Source: Streptomyces sp. SAI-127
Lineage (GTDB): Bacteria > Actinomycetota > Actinomycetes > Streptomycetales > Streptomycetaceae
Direction of reading: 5' to 3'
DNA length: 64,000 nucleotides
Assembly: GCF_029894425.1 (NCBI RefSeq)
Contig: NZ_JARXYJ010000001.1
Location: 248,001-312,000, forward strand
Every line of letters begins with the position of its first letter. Position 1 is the stretch's first letter. Shown one piece after another: positions 17,054 to 24,818 of the stretch. Both the position numbers and the translations under genes were made by a program. The notes beneath the pieces are model-generated. The model did no database searches, had not been told where the DNA came from, and saw nothing but the letters and a program-made list of their open reading frames with translations.

Positions 17054-18187
17054 TTAGGGAAGTACGTGGAACTGGGGGCCATATGTGCTGTGAGCGCCGG
17101 GGATCTCAATCTCCATCAGCCGTACGGCGGGCTCTTCCAGGGCGCGCATGGCGTGAATGGCCGCACCCAGGGAACGGGTACCGCCGTCGCCCCAGGCGGC
17201 ATCGAGGGAGTCGAGCAAGGCGGTGTAGGTGGTGTCGAACCGGTCCAGGAACTCCTGCACGGGCGCCGGCGGGCCGGGCCAGCCGCCGGCCGGAACCCGG
17301 GCCATGGGGCGTGCATCGGGGAAGGGGACGGGCGCCCCGGTGAACGTCCAGCCCGTGTCGGTCTGCCGCAGTTGCCGGCCGTGGTAGATCTCGCCGAAAG
17401 CGTAGTAGTGGGCCGGGTGGTCGTCGGCGAAGGAGTCGGCCGGGGAACTGCTCGTGCCCTCGCCCTGTTCCCTGATGATGTCGATGGAGCGCTCTGCGTC
17501 CAGGAGCGTCTCAACCGGCCGCAGTTCGTCAGATCCGATGTGAGCGCTCAGCTGTCCGCGGGCCGACAACTGCGGGGCCACGGCCCTGAAACCCTGCAGC
17601 ACAGCGCCGTAAAAGGCGCCGACGGTGGGCGGGGCGCTGTCACTGAGGGCGAGTGGTTCCTCGGGCGCTTCGATGGCCATCATCACGTCGTGCACGAAAG
17701 ACCTGGTCAAACCCGACAAGTACACGGTCACGCCGGCACGTACGCCACCGGGCAGCGGGCCGGGGTAGACGGGTGCCGCCGCCCTGATCCGGGGCTTGCC
17801 CCCCACGGCCACGAGCAGATTGCACACCACGCCCAGGTGGTACATCTCGTCGTCGATGATGCGCCGGATCAGGCGCGCGGCATCCGCGCCGCGGTCCCTG
17901 ATGGACCACCAGCCGCACAGGTACGGCGGGATGGTGGACAGTTCCAGCTCCACGGCGACCTGTAGCGCCGACCTGAGCCAGTCGATACCGCGGCCGGCCT
18001 CGGGCATGGCCAGCAGGCGCGCCACGGAGTCGAGAGGCCACGGGTCGGCTGGTCCACTGTGGGGACCCGCGGCCGACGCCGGTGCGGCTGTCGCGGTGGC
18101 CGACGCGGCGGCCGTCACGGCGGCCGTGGCCAGGAAAGTCCTGCGTTTGAATGGAGCCACCGCTGGCTTCTTAGGGTCTTCCCTCAC
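17054..18187 (-). CDS. ferritin-like fold protein (VioB-like), Tat-exported paralogue
   Basis: The GTG at 18187 follows GAGGAAG and gives 377 residues. The N-terminus has a twin-arginine signal (KRRTFLATAAVTAAAS, Arg15-Arg16, ending APASA), so the folded protein is probably exported. The mature part is a clear paralogue of the product at 13596: Glu82 in LELSTIPPYLCGWWSI, Glu114/His117 in DDEMYHLGVVCNLL, PVYPGPLPGGVRAGVTVYL, MAIEAPEEPLA, IDIIREQGEGT, HYYAFGEIYHGRQL and STYGPQF. It is convergent with the DyP peroxidase gene. The two paralogues would act on opposite sides of the membrane. Metal content and reaction are not known for these branches. Confidence 0.87.
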   Translation of the reverse strand: MREDPKKPAVAPFKRRTFLATAAVTAAASATATAAPASAAGPHSGPADPWPLDSVARLLAMPEAGRGIDWLRSALQVAVELELSTIPPYLCGWWSIRDRGADAARLIRRIIDDEMYHLGVVCNLLVAVGGKPRIRAAAPVYPGPLPGGVRAGVTVYLSGLTRSFVHDVMMAIEAPEEPLALSDSAPPTVGAFYGAVLQGFRAVAPQLSARGQLSAHIGSDELRPVETLLDAERSIDIIREQGEGTSSSPADSFADDHPAHYYAFGEIYHGRQLRQTDTGWTFTGAPVPFPDARPMARVPAGGWPGPPAPVQEFLDRFDTTYTALLDSLDAAWGDGGTRSLGAAIHAMRALEEPAVRLMEIEIPGAHSTYGPQFHVLP

Positions 18188-18540
18188 ACCAGTCTTCCTC
18201 GCCTCGCAGTCGTGGCCCAACCTGCGCTGCAGGCGTACGGGACCACAGATCAGCTGGCGAAGCTAGCAGGCATCACCACAGATGAGAGGCTTGGCGGGCA
18301 GACGCGGTGCCACGGTCACCCTGTCAGGCCAATCTGTTGGAAGCCCGGGAGGCAGCCCGCTCCCGAGCCAGTCGCCCGGACGGTCCGGGCAGTCCGAGGG
18401 CTCGTGCAGGACGCGTCCTCCGAGGTGAAGTGCCTTCGCAGCAGCATGGGAGCTCCGAAGTCATTTGTGAGTGAGCATCACGTGTGGGCGAGAACCACTG
18501 CGCGGACGTCCGTGCGACAGGACATCGCACCTAGTCAACC
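18188..18540. other. no supported gene
   Basis: Upstream of the exported ferritin-like gene. It must contain that gene's promoter, but no repeat, hairpin or frame stands out. Confidence 0.4.
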
Positions 18541-18871
18541 TCACCAGCCCGGCCTTCGGCGCACTGGCCACCGCGGCGACCGACTCGCCGAACAGCCGCA
18601 ACGCCAACCCGGCCAATCCCGACCCGGGCAACAGTCCGCTCGCCCTCTACCGCACAGCAACCAGGACTACCAACGCCACCCGGGCACCGTCCTGACCCTG
18701 GACGGCACGAGCGGCGAGGCCACGAGCGGCGCCCAGGTGCTCGACCCCACGAGCAGCTATTCGGTCTCCGCCTGGGTGAACCTGGCATCGCTGCCAACCC
18801 ACAGCGTCACGGTCGCCGCCCAGGACGGAGCCGAAGACAGCGCCTTCGTCCTCAAGTACGACTACTCATAG
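18541..18871 (+). pseudogene. LamG-domain (concanavalin-like) protein fragment
   Basis: One frame reads NSRNANPANPDPGNSPLALY, and after a shift near 18645 another reads NQDYQRHPGTVLTLDGTSG, TSSYSVSAWVNLASLPTHS and VTVAAQDGAEDSAFVLKYDY before a stop. SYSVSAWVNL and VAAQDG are hallmarks of LamG domains in large secreted Streptomyces proteins. Both ends of the protein are missing. Confidence 0.75.
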
Positions 18872-18908
18872 CAACGGGAGAAAACGACCTCTGGTCATCC
18901 GGTGCTGG

Positions 18909-19847
18909 CTATGTGGCGCCTCTGGTCATGCGGCGTAGCTGCTGTGTGGTCTCGTGTGCCGCCCGCTCGGCCTGGGCGACGACCTCGGCAGCGGACCGGC
19001 CGTGTGCCTCGGCTTCCTGCTGTTCGTGCTCGGCCTGCCGGCACTCCTCGCGCGCCTGGCGCAGCTGCTCCTCAATGGCGGACATCCGTCGGCGAGCCTG
19101 TTCGGTGCGCTCGCGCGCCCGCTGCAGCTCGGCGTCGACGTCCGCCTGCCGTGCGCGCTCGTCACGCAGGCGCTGCTCGGCGGCCTCGGCTGCCTCCCGC
19201 GCCCGGGCCAGCTGCTCCTGGCGGGCGCGGCGCCGCTCTGCGAGTTCGTCCTTGGACGCCCGTCCCGGAGACACAGACGGGGACGGGGAGGCCGGGCGAC
19301 TGCGGGTGCCTGGTTTCTCGGCCGCTGGTGCGCTGCCCGGGTGGAATTCCGAGGGCGGGGTGAGGGCGTTGACCAGGCGGCCGCCCGCCCACTGATCGGC
19401 TGCGTCCGGATCGGCGAGTACGGCGCGCAGGGTCGCTTCGAGGTCCTGCTGGACCGGCTGCGAGAGCCCGTGCCCGGCCTCGCTGGCGAGCTGGGCGGCC
19501 TGCCGGGACAGGGCGGAGACGACACGGCGGCGCTGTGCGGAGAGATCCTTGAGCACGTCGGCGTCCAGGGCCTGGTAGGCCTCGCGCAGCGCGCGGCCCA
19601 GTTCCAGGAATTGCCGGCTCTCTTCCGGCTGGGTGCGCAGCAGGAGATTGGCCGCCCAGGCGGCGAGGGTGGGGCGGCGGGCGGCGCGGATGCGGCGGGC
19701 ATTGTCCAGCCCGCCGGCTGTTTTCGCGGCGGCGGCCAGCGTCTCCCGCCGGGCAACGAAGTCAGCCGGCGGCGTGGTGTACAGCTCGTCGAGGACGGCT
19801 TCCACGTCGTCTGCTTCGCTGCCCCGACGGCTTTTGCGCGTGCTCAG
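18909..19847 (-). CDS. hypothetical coiled-coil protein
   Basis: The C-terminal 120 residues are an extended charged coiled coil (ELAERRRARQEQLARAREA, EEQLRQAREECRQAEHE). The N-terminal half (DELYTTPPADFVARRETLAA, ARRPTLAAWAANLLLR) is a helical domain common in uncharacterised Streptomyces proteins. The annotated start is a CTG at 19847: GGAGG stands just upstream, and CTGA overlaps the TGA of the preceding small gene as in coupled translation. The alternative is a GTG at 19805. This gives 312 or 298 residues. No membrane segment. It forms a two-gene operon with the 70-residue protein upstream. Function unknown. Confidence 0.8.
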   Translation of the reverse strand: MSTRKSRRGSEADDVEAVLDELYTTPPADFVARRETLAAAAKTAGGLDNARRIRAARRPTLAAWAANLLLRTQPEESRQFLELGRALREAYQALDADVLKDLSAQRRRVVSALSRQAAQLASEAGHGLSQPVQQDLEATLRAVLADPDAADQWAGGRLVNALTPPSEFHPGSAPAAEKPGTRSRPASPSPSVSPGRASKDELAERRRARQEQLARAREAAEAAEQRLRDERARQADVDAELQRARERTEQARRRMSAIEEQLRQAREECRQAEHEQQEAEAHGRSAAEVVAQAERAAHETTQQLRRMTRGAT

Positions 19848-20056
19848 TGTCCCCGCACCTCCGGGCTGTCCTCATGCCGCACGTTCCGTCCCGACTCCAC
19901 GACATCCACCTCGTGTCTGCCAGTGCGGACCGCGTTCTGCACGGGCACGGTGAGGGCGTGGAGACGGCAGGCCGTGCGGAGCAACTGATCGTCGGTGCAC
20001 GCCCTGCGGCCGCCCGTCCCATACGGCGGGCAGATGATGGCGCGGCGCTCCGACAT
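19844..20056 (-). CDS. small hypothetical protein, coupled to the coiled-coil gene
   Basis: A 70-residue protein, MSERRAIICPPYGTGGRRA at the N-terminus, ending SPEVRGH. Its stop overlaps the probable start of the downstream coiled-coil gene by four bases. GAGG lies about 12 bases before the ATG. It has no recognisable domain. The tight coupling supports it as real rather than a chance frame. Confidence 0.55.
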   Translation of the reverse strand: MSERRAIICPPYGTGGRRACTDDQLLRTACRLHALTVPVQNAVRTGRHEVDVVESGRNVRHEDSPEVRGH

Positions 20057-20364
20057 GGCACCAGCCTCACGCGCACCTCACCGCACCGCATCCGCGGGGC
20101 GATTTTCGGATCCCGCCTCGCAGAGGGCCTGCCGGGGCATGGGACCGGATCTGGCCCGACTGTGGCTGTTCACGGTAGTTGGCGAGGAGCCACTGCGTCC
20201 TGGCTGGTCACGGCGGTTCTGTTCATCGCATCTGGCGAGGTCTGTTGGCGATGGACGGCGATTGTGTGGTCTCTACGTCCAGTTCCGCAGGCAACCGCAG
20301 GTGCACATGAGCGTTTCAGTGGACGGGGTTCGCCACCTGTTGCGTGCAGGTTGCGGCGCACGGG
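20057..20364. other. no supported gene
   Basis: The stretch lies between the small gene at 19844-20056 and the end of the phosphatase gene. Frames on both strands lack ribosome sites and known motifs. Confidence 0.4.
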
Positions 20365-21648
20365 TCACAGGCGGAGGACGATCAGGGCGATGTCGTCGCG
20401 GGCGCCGCTGCTGACGCCGAGGTGCGCAAGCAGAGCGTCGGCGAGTCGTTCGGGGCTGTGGCGGGCATGGCGGGCGAGCGCGTCGGTGAGGCGTTGCAGG
20501 CCGGCATCGATGTCCTCGCCGCGGCGTTCGATGAGACCGTCGGTGTAGAGCACGAAGGTGTCGCCAGGGGTGTAGGGCAGGCCGGCCTGGATGCGGGGGA
20601 CGGGTTTGGGGCGGGCCCCCAGCGGAGGGTCGGTGGCCTGGTCGAGAAGATCGCAGGTGCCGTCCGGGTGGAGCAGGATGGGGGGCGGGTGGCCGGCGCT
20701 GCTGTACAGGATGCGGCGGGCGCGGGTGTCGACGACGGCCTGGACGACGGTGGTGGCCAGCGCGCCCTCCACGTAGCGTGAATACAGGCCCAGGACGTCC
20801 AGGGCTCTCGCGGGCCCGTCGACGGCCCGGACGACGGCGGACAACGCGCTGCGGAGCATGCCCATGACGGCGGCGGCCTCCAGGCCGTGGCCGACGACGT
20901 CGCCGACCGCGACGGCGAATCTGTTCTCGGGCAGGTCGACCACCTCGTACCAGTCGCCGCATACGTTCAGTGACCCGGCGGCGGGCAAGTAGCGCACCGC
21001 GGTGTCCCGGTGCCGGGCCAGGTGGGGCGAGTGGAGCATGGCCTCCTGCAAGGTGACAGCGACCTGGCGTTCCCGGGCGTGGGCCTGGCGCAATCTATCG
21101 TTCACTCGATGGAGCTCACGCGCCCGCGCGTACAGCTCGACCTCCATCGCCTCCACGTCGCTGAGCGCCCCGCCTCCTCGCCGACGAGGGTGGGAGAGGA
21201 TGAACGAGGTCACGTCCTCCCCCCGGTGCAGGATCCACTCCACCTGACCGTCCGGCCCGAGCACCGGCGTGTTGATCGCGGACCACCACCGCTCCTCGAA
21301 CACCCCGGGCCGGTCGGCCACGGGAATGTCGTACTTCATCGGCGCCATCGTGTCCGGCTCCTTCGAGCGCAGGACCCCGTGCAGGGAGGCGTGCAGATTC
21401 CGTACCCCGTCAGCATCCGGATCAGCCGGATTGTCAGGGAAGGCATCGAAGAGGTACCGCCCGACCAGGTCCTCCCGAGTGCGGCCGGTCACCCGGCAGG
21501 CCGCCTTATTGACGTCGGCGAGCACCAGGTCCGGGCCCAGCACCATGCAGGGGCTGGGGGTGACCGAGAACAGCGCCTGGTAGTCGATCCCCGGCCTCGC
21601 CACACGATGTGGCCGGGCACCCTCAGCAGGGCTGGTCTCGTCCCTCAC
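20365..21648 (-). CDS. PAS domain-containing PP2C-type (SpoIIE/RsbU) phosphatase
   Basis: The 427-residue product begins at a GTG. A PAS domain spans about residues 22-150 (ALFSVTPSPCMVLGPDLVLA, VNKAACRVTGRTREDLVGRY, WILHRGEDVT). A short coiled coil follows, then an RsbU-type PP2C domain: SLNVCGDWYEVVDLPENRF, AVGDVVGHGLEAAAVM, SSAGHPPPILL, FVLYTDGLIERRGEDID and GARDDIALIVLRL. The GDWYE, GDVVGHG, YTDGL and DDIAL segments carry the metal-binding acidic residues. Such proteins dephosphorylate anti-sigma-factor antagonists in partner-switching pathways. No anti-sigma partner gene is adjacent, so its target is elsewhere. Confidence 0.93.
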   Translation of the reverse strand: MRDETSPAEGARPHRVARPGIDYQALFSVTPSPCMVLGPDLVLADVNKAACRVTGRTREDLVGRYLFDAFPDNPADPDADGVRNLHASLHGVLRSKEPDTMAPMKYDIPVADRPGVFEERWWSAINTPVLGPDGQVEWILHRGEDVTSFILSHPRRRGGGALSDVEAMEVELYARARELHRVNDRLRQAHARERQVAVTLQEAMLHSPHLARHRDTAVRYLPAAGSLNVCGDWYEVVDLPENRFAVAVGDVVGHGLEAAAVMGMLRSALSAVVRAVDGPARALDVLGLYSRYVEGALATTVVQAVVDTRARRILYSSAGHPPPILLHPDGTCDLLDQATDPPLGARPKPVPRIQAGLPYTPGDTFVLYTDGLIERRGEDIDAGLQRLTDALARHARHSPERLADALLAHLGVSSGARDDIALIVLRL

Positions 21649-21657
21649 CCTTACGTT

Positions 21658-22068
21658 CTACCGTTCGTGGGCGTCCTCGGCACCTGGGCGTATCGACTGT
21701 TCTTGCCTTGTGCCGCGCATCTCGTGCCCCTCCTCATGGGGGCATGCAATGTGGTGTGGCCGCCGCGGGGTCAGCTCGTGGAGCCGGGCGAGCACCCCGC
21801 GAATGCCCTCGTCGTCGACAGTGAGACGGCACTGCGGCACAAGGCTGAGTTCCTCCAGGCGCCGGATACTCCGCGTACGAGGCTGCCGGCAGCCTCGTAT
21901 CCGCGAAGGACTTCGTCGACGAAGTCCGGACCAACCGTTGCCCGAGTCGTCCAGGGCGGCCTCCACTGCGGCGAGGAGGGCGCGAAGCGCCGCCGTGCCA
22001 TCGGCACCCTCGGCGTCCTGGCCGCCGGCTCGGTCGAGGTGCGCAGCGGACAGACGCAGAATCTTCAT
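21658..22068 (-). CDS. hypothetical protein, possibly altered by an inserted palindrome
   Basis: A 136-residue frame starts MKILRLSAAHLDRAGGQDAE and ends with RLTVDDEGIRGVLARLHEL followed by a polar tail. The first 45 and last 65 residues look like protein. The middle (residues about 48-68, RIRGCRQPRTRS) is encoded by two perfect palindromes and looks foreign. I recognise no family. It lies 9 bases upstream of the PAS-PP2C start, so cotranscription is likely. It could be a real small gene carrying an insertion. Confidence 0.4.
   Translation of the reverse strand: MKILRLSAAHLDRAGGQDAEGADGTAALRALLAAVEAALDDSGNGWSGLRRRSPSRIRGCRQPRTRSIRRLEELSLVPQCRLTVDDEGIRGVLARLHELTPRRPHHIACPHEEGHEMRGTRQEQSIRPGAEDAHER
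21870..21927. repeat. two adjacent perfect palindromes, one flanked by a direct repeat
   Basis: TACGAGGCTGCC and its exact complement make a 24-bp palindrome at 21876-21899, bounded by TCCGCG on both sides (21870-21875 and 21900-21905). Eight bases on, GGACTTCGTC and its complement make a 20-bp palindrome at 21908-21927. Both could form hairpins in RNA or bind a dimeric protein. Confidence 0.8.
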
Positions 22069-22194
22069 CCCGTCGACCTAGCCCCTTCTCGGATGGACGC
22101 CCTGGAGTGCACCGGCGATACCAGCGGCTTAGCTTCGCAGTGCTATGCCGCGGGCCGTCCGACCGCGGCGCGTCAGGCGGCGAAAGGAAGCTCC

Positions 22195-22500
22195 ATGGCA
22201 GTCGTGATGACCTTTTCCTGGCCCGAGATCACACCCGCCGTGTACGACGCGGTGCGCCAGAAGGTGCGCTGGGAAGAAGACGCACCGGACGGGTGCGTGC
22301 TGCACGCCGCCTGGTTCGTCCACGGCGGCCTCAACGTGATGGACATCTGGGAGTCGGAGGACCACTTCAACCGGTTCATCGAGGCCAGGATCGCCCCCGT
22401 ACTCAAGGGCGAACTGGGCGTGCAAAGCGACCCTGAGCCGAAGTTCTACCCCCTGCACCGGCGCTTCGTCGCCCCCGGGGTCAGCGGCGCCAGCTCCTGA
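22195..22500 (+). CDS. small hypothetical protein with alpha/beta-barrel-like pattern
   Basis: The ATG at 22195 follows GAAAGGAAG. The 101-residue protein begins MAVVMTFSWPEITPAVYDAV and contains LHAAWFVHGGLNVMDIWESE, HFNRFIEARIAPVL and FYPLHRRFVAPG. The alternation of strands and helices and the GLNVMDIWESxExFxxF pattern resemble dimeric alpha/beta-barrel proteins (antibiotic-biosynthesis-monooxygenase-like), common as small proteins in Streptomyces. No catalytic residues can be assigned. It stands alone between divergent neighbours. Confidence 0.75.
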   Translation: MAVVMTFSWPEITPAVYDAVRQKVRWEEDAPDGCVLHAAWFVHGGLNVMDIWESEDHFNRFIEARIAPVLKGELGVQSDPEPKFYPLHRRFVAPGVSGASS

Positions 22501-22670
22501 GGTACGCCGCTCGCGCATGGGGCCGCGTCAGCGATGCCTCGTCGGCCTTCGCCCCGCAGAAACACAACCACCGCCACCGCCACGGTCGTCGCAGACTCCG
22601 ACTGCGCCGACGTCAAGGGGCGCTAGACGTCTTGCGCGCCGTCCCACTCCGTCCAGCCTTCCTGGTCGGG

Positions 22671-23678
22671 TCATGAGGCGCGGCGGAAGACGGCGGCCGG
22701 GCCGATGACGCCCGGCCCGAACTTGTCGCGCACGCGGTCGAGGGCGGTTTCGGCGGCGAGGCGGGCCTCGCGGGCGTCATCGAGGGACAGCTGCCAGGCG
22801 ACCTGGTCGGCGTCGACGAGGTCCTCGCCCTTCAGGGCGAGCCCGGTCAGGCGGCCGCGCTGCAGGCCGGCGGCGTCCATCAGCTGGTAGGCGAGCTGGC
22901 GCAGGTCGTCCTCATGGGCGGAGGGTGCGGTCAGGCGTCGGGTCTTCTCCCAGCTGCTGCCGCCGGCGAACTTCAGGGTCAAGGTCAGGGCGCGGGCGGC
23001 CTGGCCGCGGCCGCGCAGCCGGGTGCCGAGCCGGACGACCAGGTCGAGCAGGGCGGCGCGGACGACGGCGCCGTCCAGGGTGTGCTCGTCGAAGCGGTGG
23101 CGCACGCTCGCCGTGGCGGGCAGGGCGCGGGGCACCACGGGGCGGGGGTCGATGCCGCGGGCCCGGTCGGCGGCCAGGCGGCCGGCCTTCCCGCCCAGCA
23201 GGCGCTGCACGGTCGCGGGTGGCACCGCGGCGAGCAGGCCCACGCAATGGATGCCGTAGTCGCGCAGAGCCGCCGCCTGCCGTGGGCCGATCCCGTGCAG
23301 GGCCTCGACCGGCAGCGCCCCGAGCCAGCCGGTCACGTCATCGGGTGCGATCGCCAGGACCCCGCCCGGCAGGCCTACCTGTCCGGAGGCTGTGGCGGCG
23401 ATCGTGATGGAGGGGCCGATGCCGATGCGGACGTCGACGCCGAGGCGGGAGATCGTCCTGATCCGCAGGACCTCCCCCAGTCGGCGGGCATCGACGCCGT
23501 GGTAGCGCAGCGCCCCGCGCAGGTCCACCAGCGCCGCGGTCGGCGGTAGTGCCTGCATCACCGGCGACAGCCCGGCCAGTTCCTCGAGCACCTGCCTGTA
23601 TGTCTCCTCCGGCAGCCGGTCCGGGCAGCGCACATGCATCAACACGCCCTGTCCGTCCGTCGTCGCCCGCGTCCTCAT
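22671..23678 (-). CDS. DNA polymerase Y family protein, ImuB-like
   Basis: The ATG at 23678 follows GGGGGAGGT by eight bases, giving 335 residues. The chain holds the later part of the palm (AALVDLRGALRYHG), the segment SRLGVDVRIGIGPSITIAATA, a helix-hairpin-helix thumb (LPVEALHGIGPRQAAALRDY), and a little-finger domain (RFDEHTLDGAVVRAAL, ARALTLTLKFAGGSSWEKTR). The usual first catalytic motif of Y-family polymerases (DxDxFFA) is absent at the N-terminus, and conserved second-site acidics are weak. As in ImuB proteins, it may be a non-catalytic helper in mutagenic repair. Two copies of ATCGAACA stand upstream. Exact role is unproven. Confidence 0.85.
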   Translation of the reverse strand: MRTRATTDGQGVLMHVRCPDRLPEETYRQVLEELAGLSPVMQALPPTAALVDLRGALRYHGVDARRLGEVLRIRTISRLGVDVRIGIGPSITIAATASGQVGLPGGVLAIAPDDVTGWLGALPVEALHGIGPRQAAALRDYGIHCVGLLAAVPPATVQRLLGGKAGRLAADRARGIDPRPVVPRALPATASVRHRFDEHTLDGAVVRAALLDLVVRLGTRLRGRGQAARALTLTLKFAGGSSWEKTRRLTAPSAHEDDLRQLAYQLMDAAGLQRGRLTGLALKGEDLVDADQVAWQLSLDDAREARLAAETALDRVRDKFGPGVIGPAAVFRRAS

Positions 23679-23702
23679 CGTGCTCACCTCCCCCACCACA
23701 TT

Positions 23703-23722
23703 ATCGAACATTAAATCGAACA
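23703..23722. promoter_or_regulatory. direct repeat ATCGAACA in a divergent promoter region
   Basis: ATCGAACA occurs at 23703-23710 and 23715-23722, start points 12 bases apart, in an AT-rich gap of 87 bases between the polymerase and the divergent DUF6233 gene. CGAAC is the half-site of actinobacterial SOS boxes, but the two copies are in direct, not inverted, orientation. Confidence 0.45.
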
Positions 23723-23765
23723 CGCGAGGGCGCAGCACCTCGATCTTGAGCCTAAAATCACAAAT

Positions 23766-24149
23766 GTGTTCGACGATCTGCCGCCCGACCTGGAACGACT
23801 GCGCACCTTGCGGGTGTGGCATGCCTTGTGGCTGAACCGCATCGACGCGAAGATCGCCCTGCTGGAGCGCCGCAAGGCAGAAGCCGAACACGGCCGGCGC
23901 ACCCGACCGCAGACGCCGGAATGGGTCGTCGAAGTCGGCATCGGCACCGGCAAGCCACCCGTCCAGGTCCACGCCGGCACCTGCCACATGATCGGCTCCC
24001 GCCGCCGCCCCGTCAGCCGCGACGAAGCCCGCCGCCTCCTCGCCGACGGCCTGCGCGCCTGCACCCACTGCCAGCCCGACACCCAGCTCCACATCATCGA
24101 CTTAGCCGCCCGCCGGCCCATGTGCACGCCATCAGCCCCGGCCTACTGA
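23766..24149 (+). CDS. DUF6233 family protein
   Basis: From a GTG at 23766 the 127-residue product begins MFDDLPPDLERLRTLRVWHA and contains LWLNRIDAKIALLERRKAEA, TPEWVVEVGIG, VHAGTCHMIGSRRRPVSRDE and ARRLLADGLRACTHCQPDT. These match a Streptomyces-restricted family annotated as DUF6233. It has a short coiled coil and a His-Cys cluster (CTHC) that may hold a metal. The family is found in many copies per genome and has no known role. It is divergent from the Y-family polymerase gene with 87 bases between them. Confidence 0.75.
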   Translation: MFDDLPPDLERLRTLRVWHALWLNRIDAKIALLERRKAEAEHGRRTRPQTPEWVVEVGIGTGKPPVQVHAGTCHMIGSRRRPVSRDEARRLLADGLRACTHCQPDTQLHIIDLAARRPMCTPSAPAY

Positions 24150-24320
24150 CCATGGGGTCGGTGCGTCTGCGCTGGATGCCAGCGCAGGACCCACCGGTAC
24201 GGCCCCGGCGGCATCCCGCTGCGCCAGCGGTGCATGTCGCCGGTGCAGGAGAAGTGGGGCGCGGGCGTGCACTACACCAGCACCCGCGGCCAGAAGTCGA
24301 GGTCGACCCTAGACGCCTGA
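24150..24320 (+). pseudogene. zinc-ribbon-like sequence after the DUF6233 stop
   Basis: Directly after the DUF6233 stop the same frame stays open and reads CVCAGCQRRTHRYGPGG, then LRQRCMSPVQEKWGAGVHY and STRGQKSRSTL to a TGA. The CxxC and later Cys suggest half of a zinc ribbon. There is no start codon before the cysteines, so it is either a remnant or an extension lost by a nonsense change. Confidence 0.3.
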
Positions 24321-24380
24321 CCGCGAGGCGCGCGCGGCCATTCTCTTGCGCTCAGCGCCCGGGCAATCGGCGGGTCCTGC

Positions 24381-24731
24381 TTACCGATCTTCGACGGGGA
24401 ACGCGCCAGTGCGGGGAAGGTCTTGTTCGGCCCAGGCGCCCATGGTGGCCAGCACGACCTCGAGTCGGGCGCCTGCAGGGGTGAGTTCGTACTCCACGCG
24501 CGGCGGGATCTCCGGATAGGCCGTGCGGGTGACCAGCCCGAGGAGTACGAATCGTCGCAGCCGTGAGGACAGGGTCTTGGGGCTGATCCCCGGCAGCCCG
24601 GCGCGCAGCTCGGTGAAGCGTTTCGGGCCCGTCAGCAGCTCCCGCACGATCAGCGTCGCCCAGGGCCCGTCCAGCACGGTCAGGAACCGGGCGATCGGAC
24701 ATTCCGGCAAAGGGTGGTCCAGCTCACTCAC
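24381..24731 (-). CDS. HxlR family transcriptional regulator
   Basis: The 116-residue product has the compact winged-helix pattern of HxlR proteins: CPIARFLTVLDGPWATLIVR, ELLTGPKRFTELRAGLPGIS, PKTLSSRLRRFVLLGLVTR and EIPPRVEYELTPAGARL. The single Cys near residue 11 is typical of redox- or electrophile-sensing HxlR members. It is divergent from an ester-cyclase-like gene, and a perfect inverted repeat lies between them. It probably represses itself and that gene. Family call is secure. Confidence 0.95.
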   Translation of the reverse strand: MSELDHPLPECPIARFLTVLDGPWATLIVRELLTGPKRFTELRAGLPGISPKTLSSRLRRFVLLGLVTRTAYPEIPPRVEYELTPAGARLEVVLATMGAWAEQDLPRTGAFPVEDR

Positions 24732-24751
24732 GCACTCTCCATTAGTTCATT

Positions 24752-24776
24752 TGAGGGAACTGATTCCCTCAGGGAA
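24752..24776. promoter_or_regulatory. probable HxlR operator
   Basis: TGAGGGAA and TTCCCTCA (24752-24771) form a perfect inverted repeat around CTGA. Overlapping it, TTCCCTCAGGGAA (24764-24776) is a 13-base palindrome. The site is in the 87-base gap between hxlR-type and ester-cyclase-like genes. The same TTCCCTnAGGGAA core recurs at 26464. Confidence 0.75.
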
Positions 24777-24818
24777 CTATAGCCGGACCAGCCCGCACTC
24801 CCCACCATGGAGGACCTC

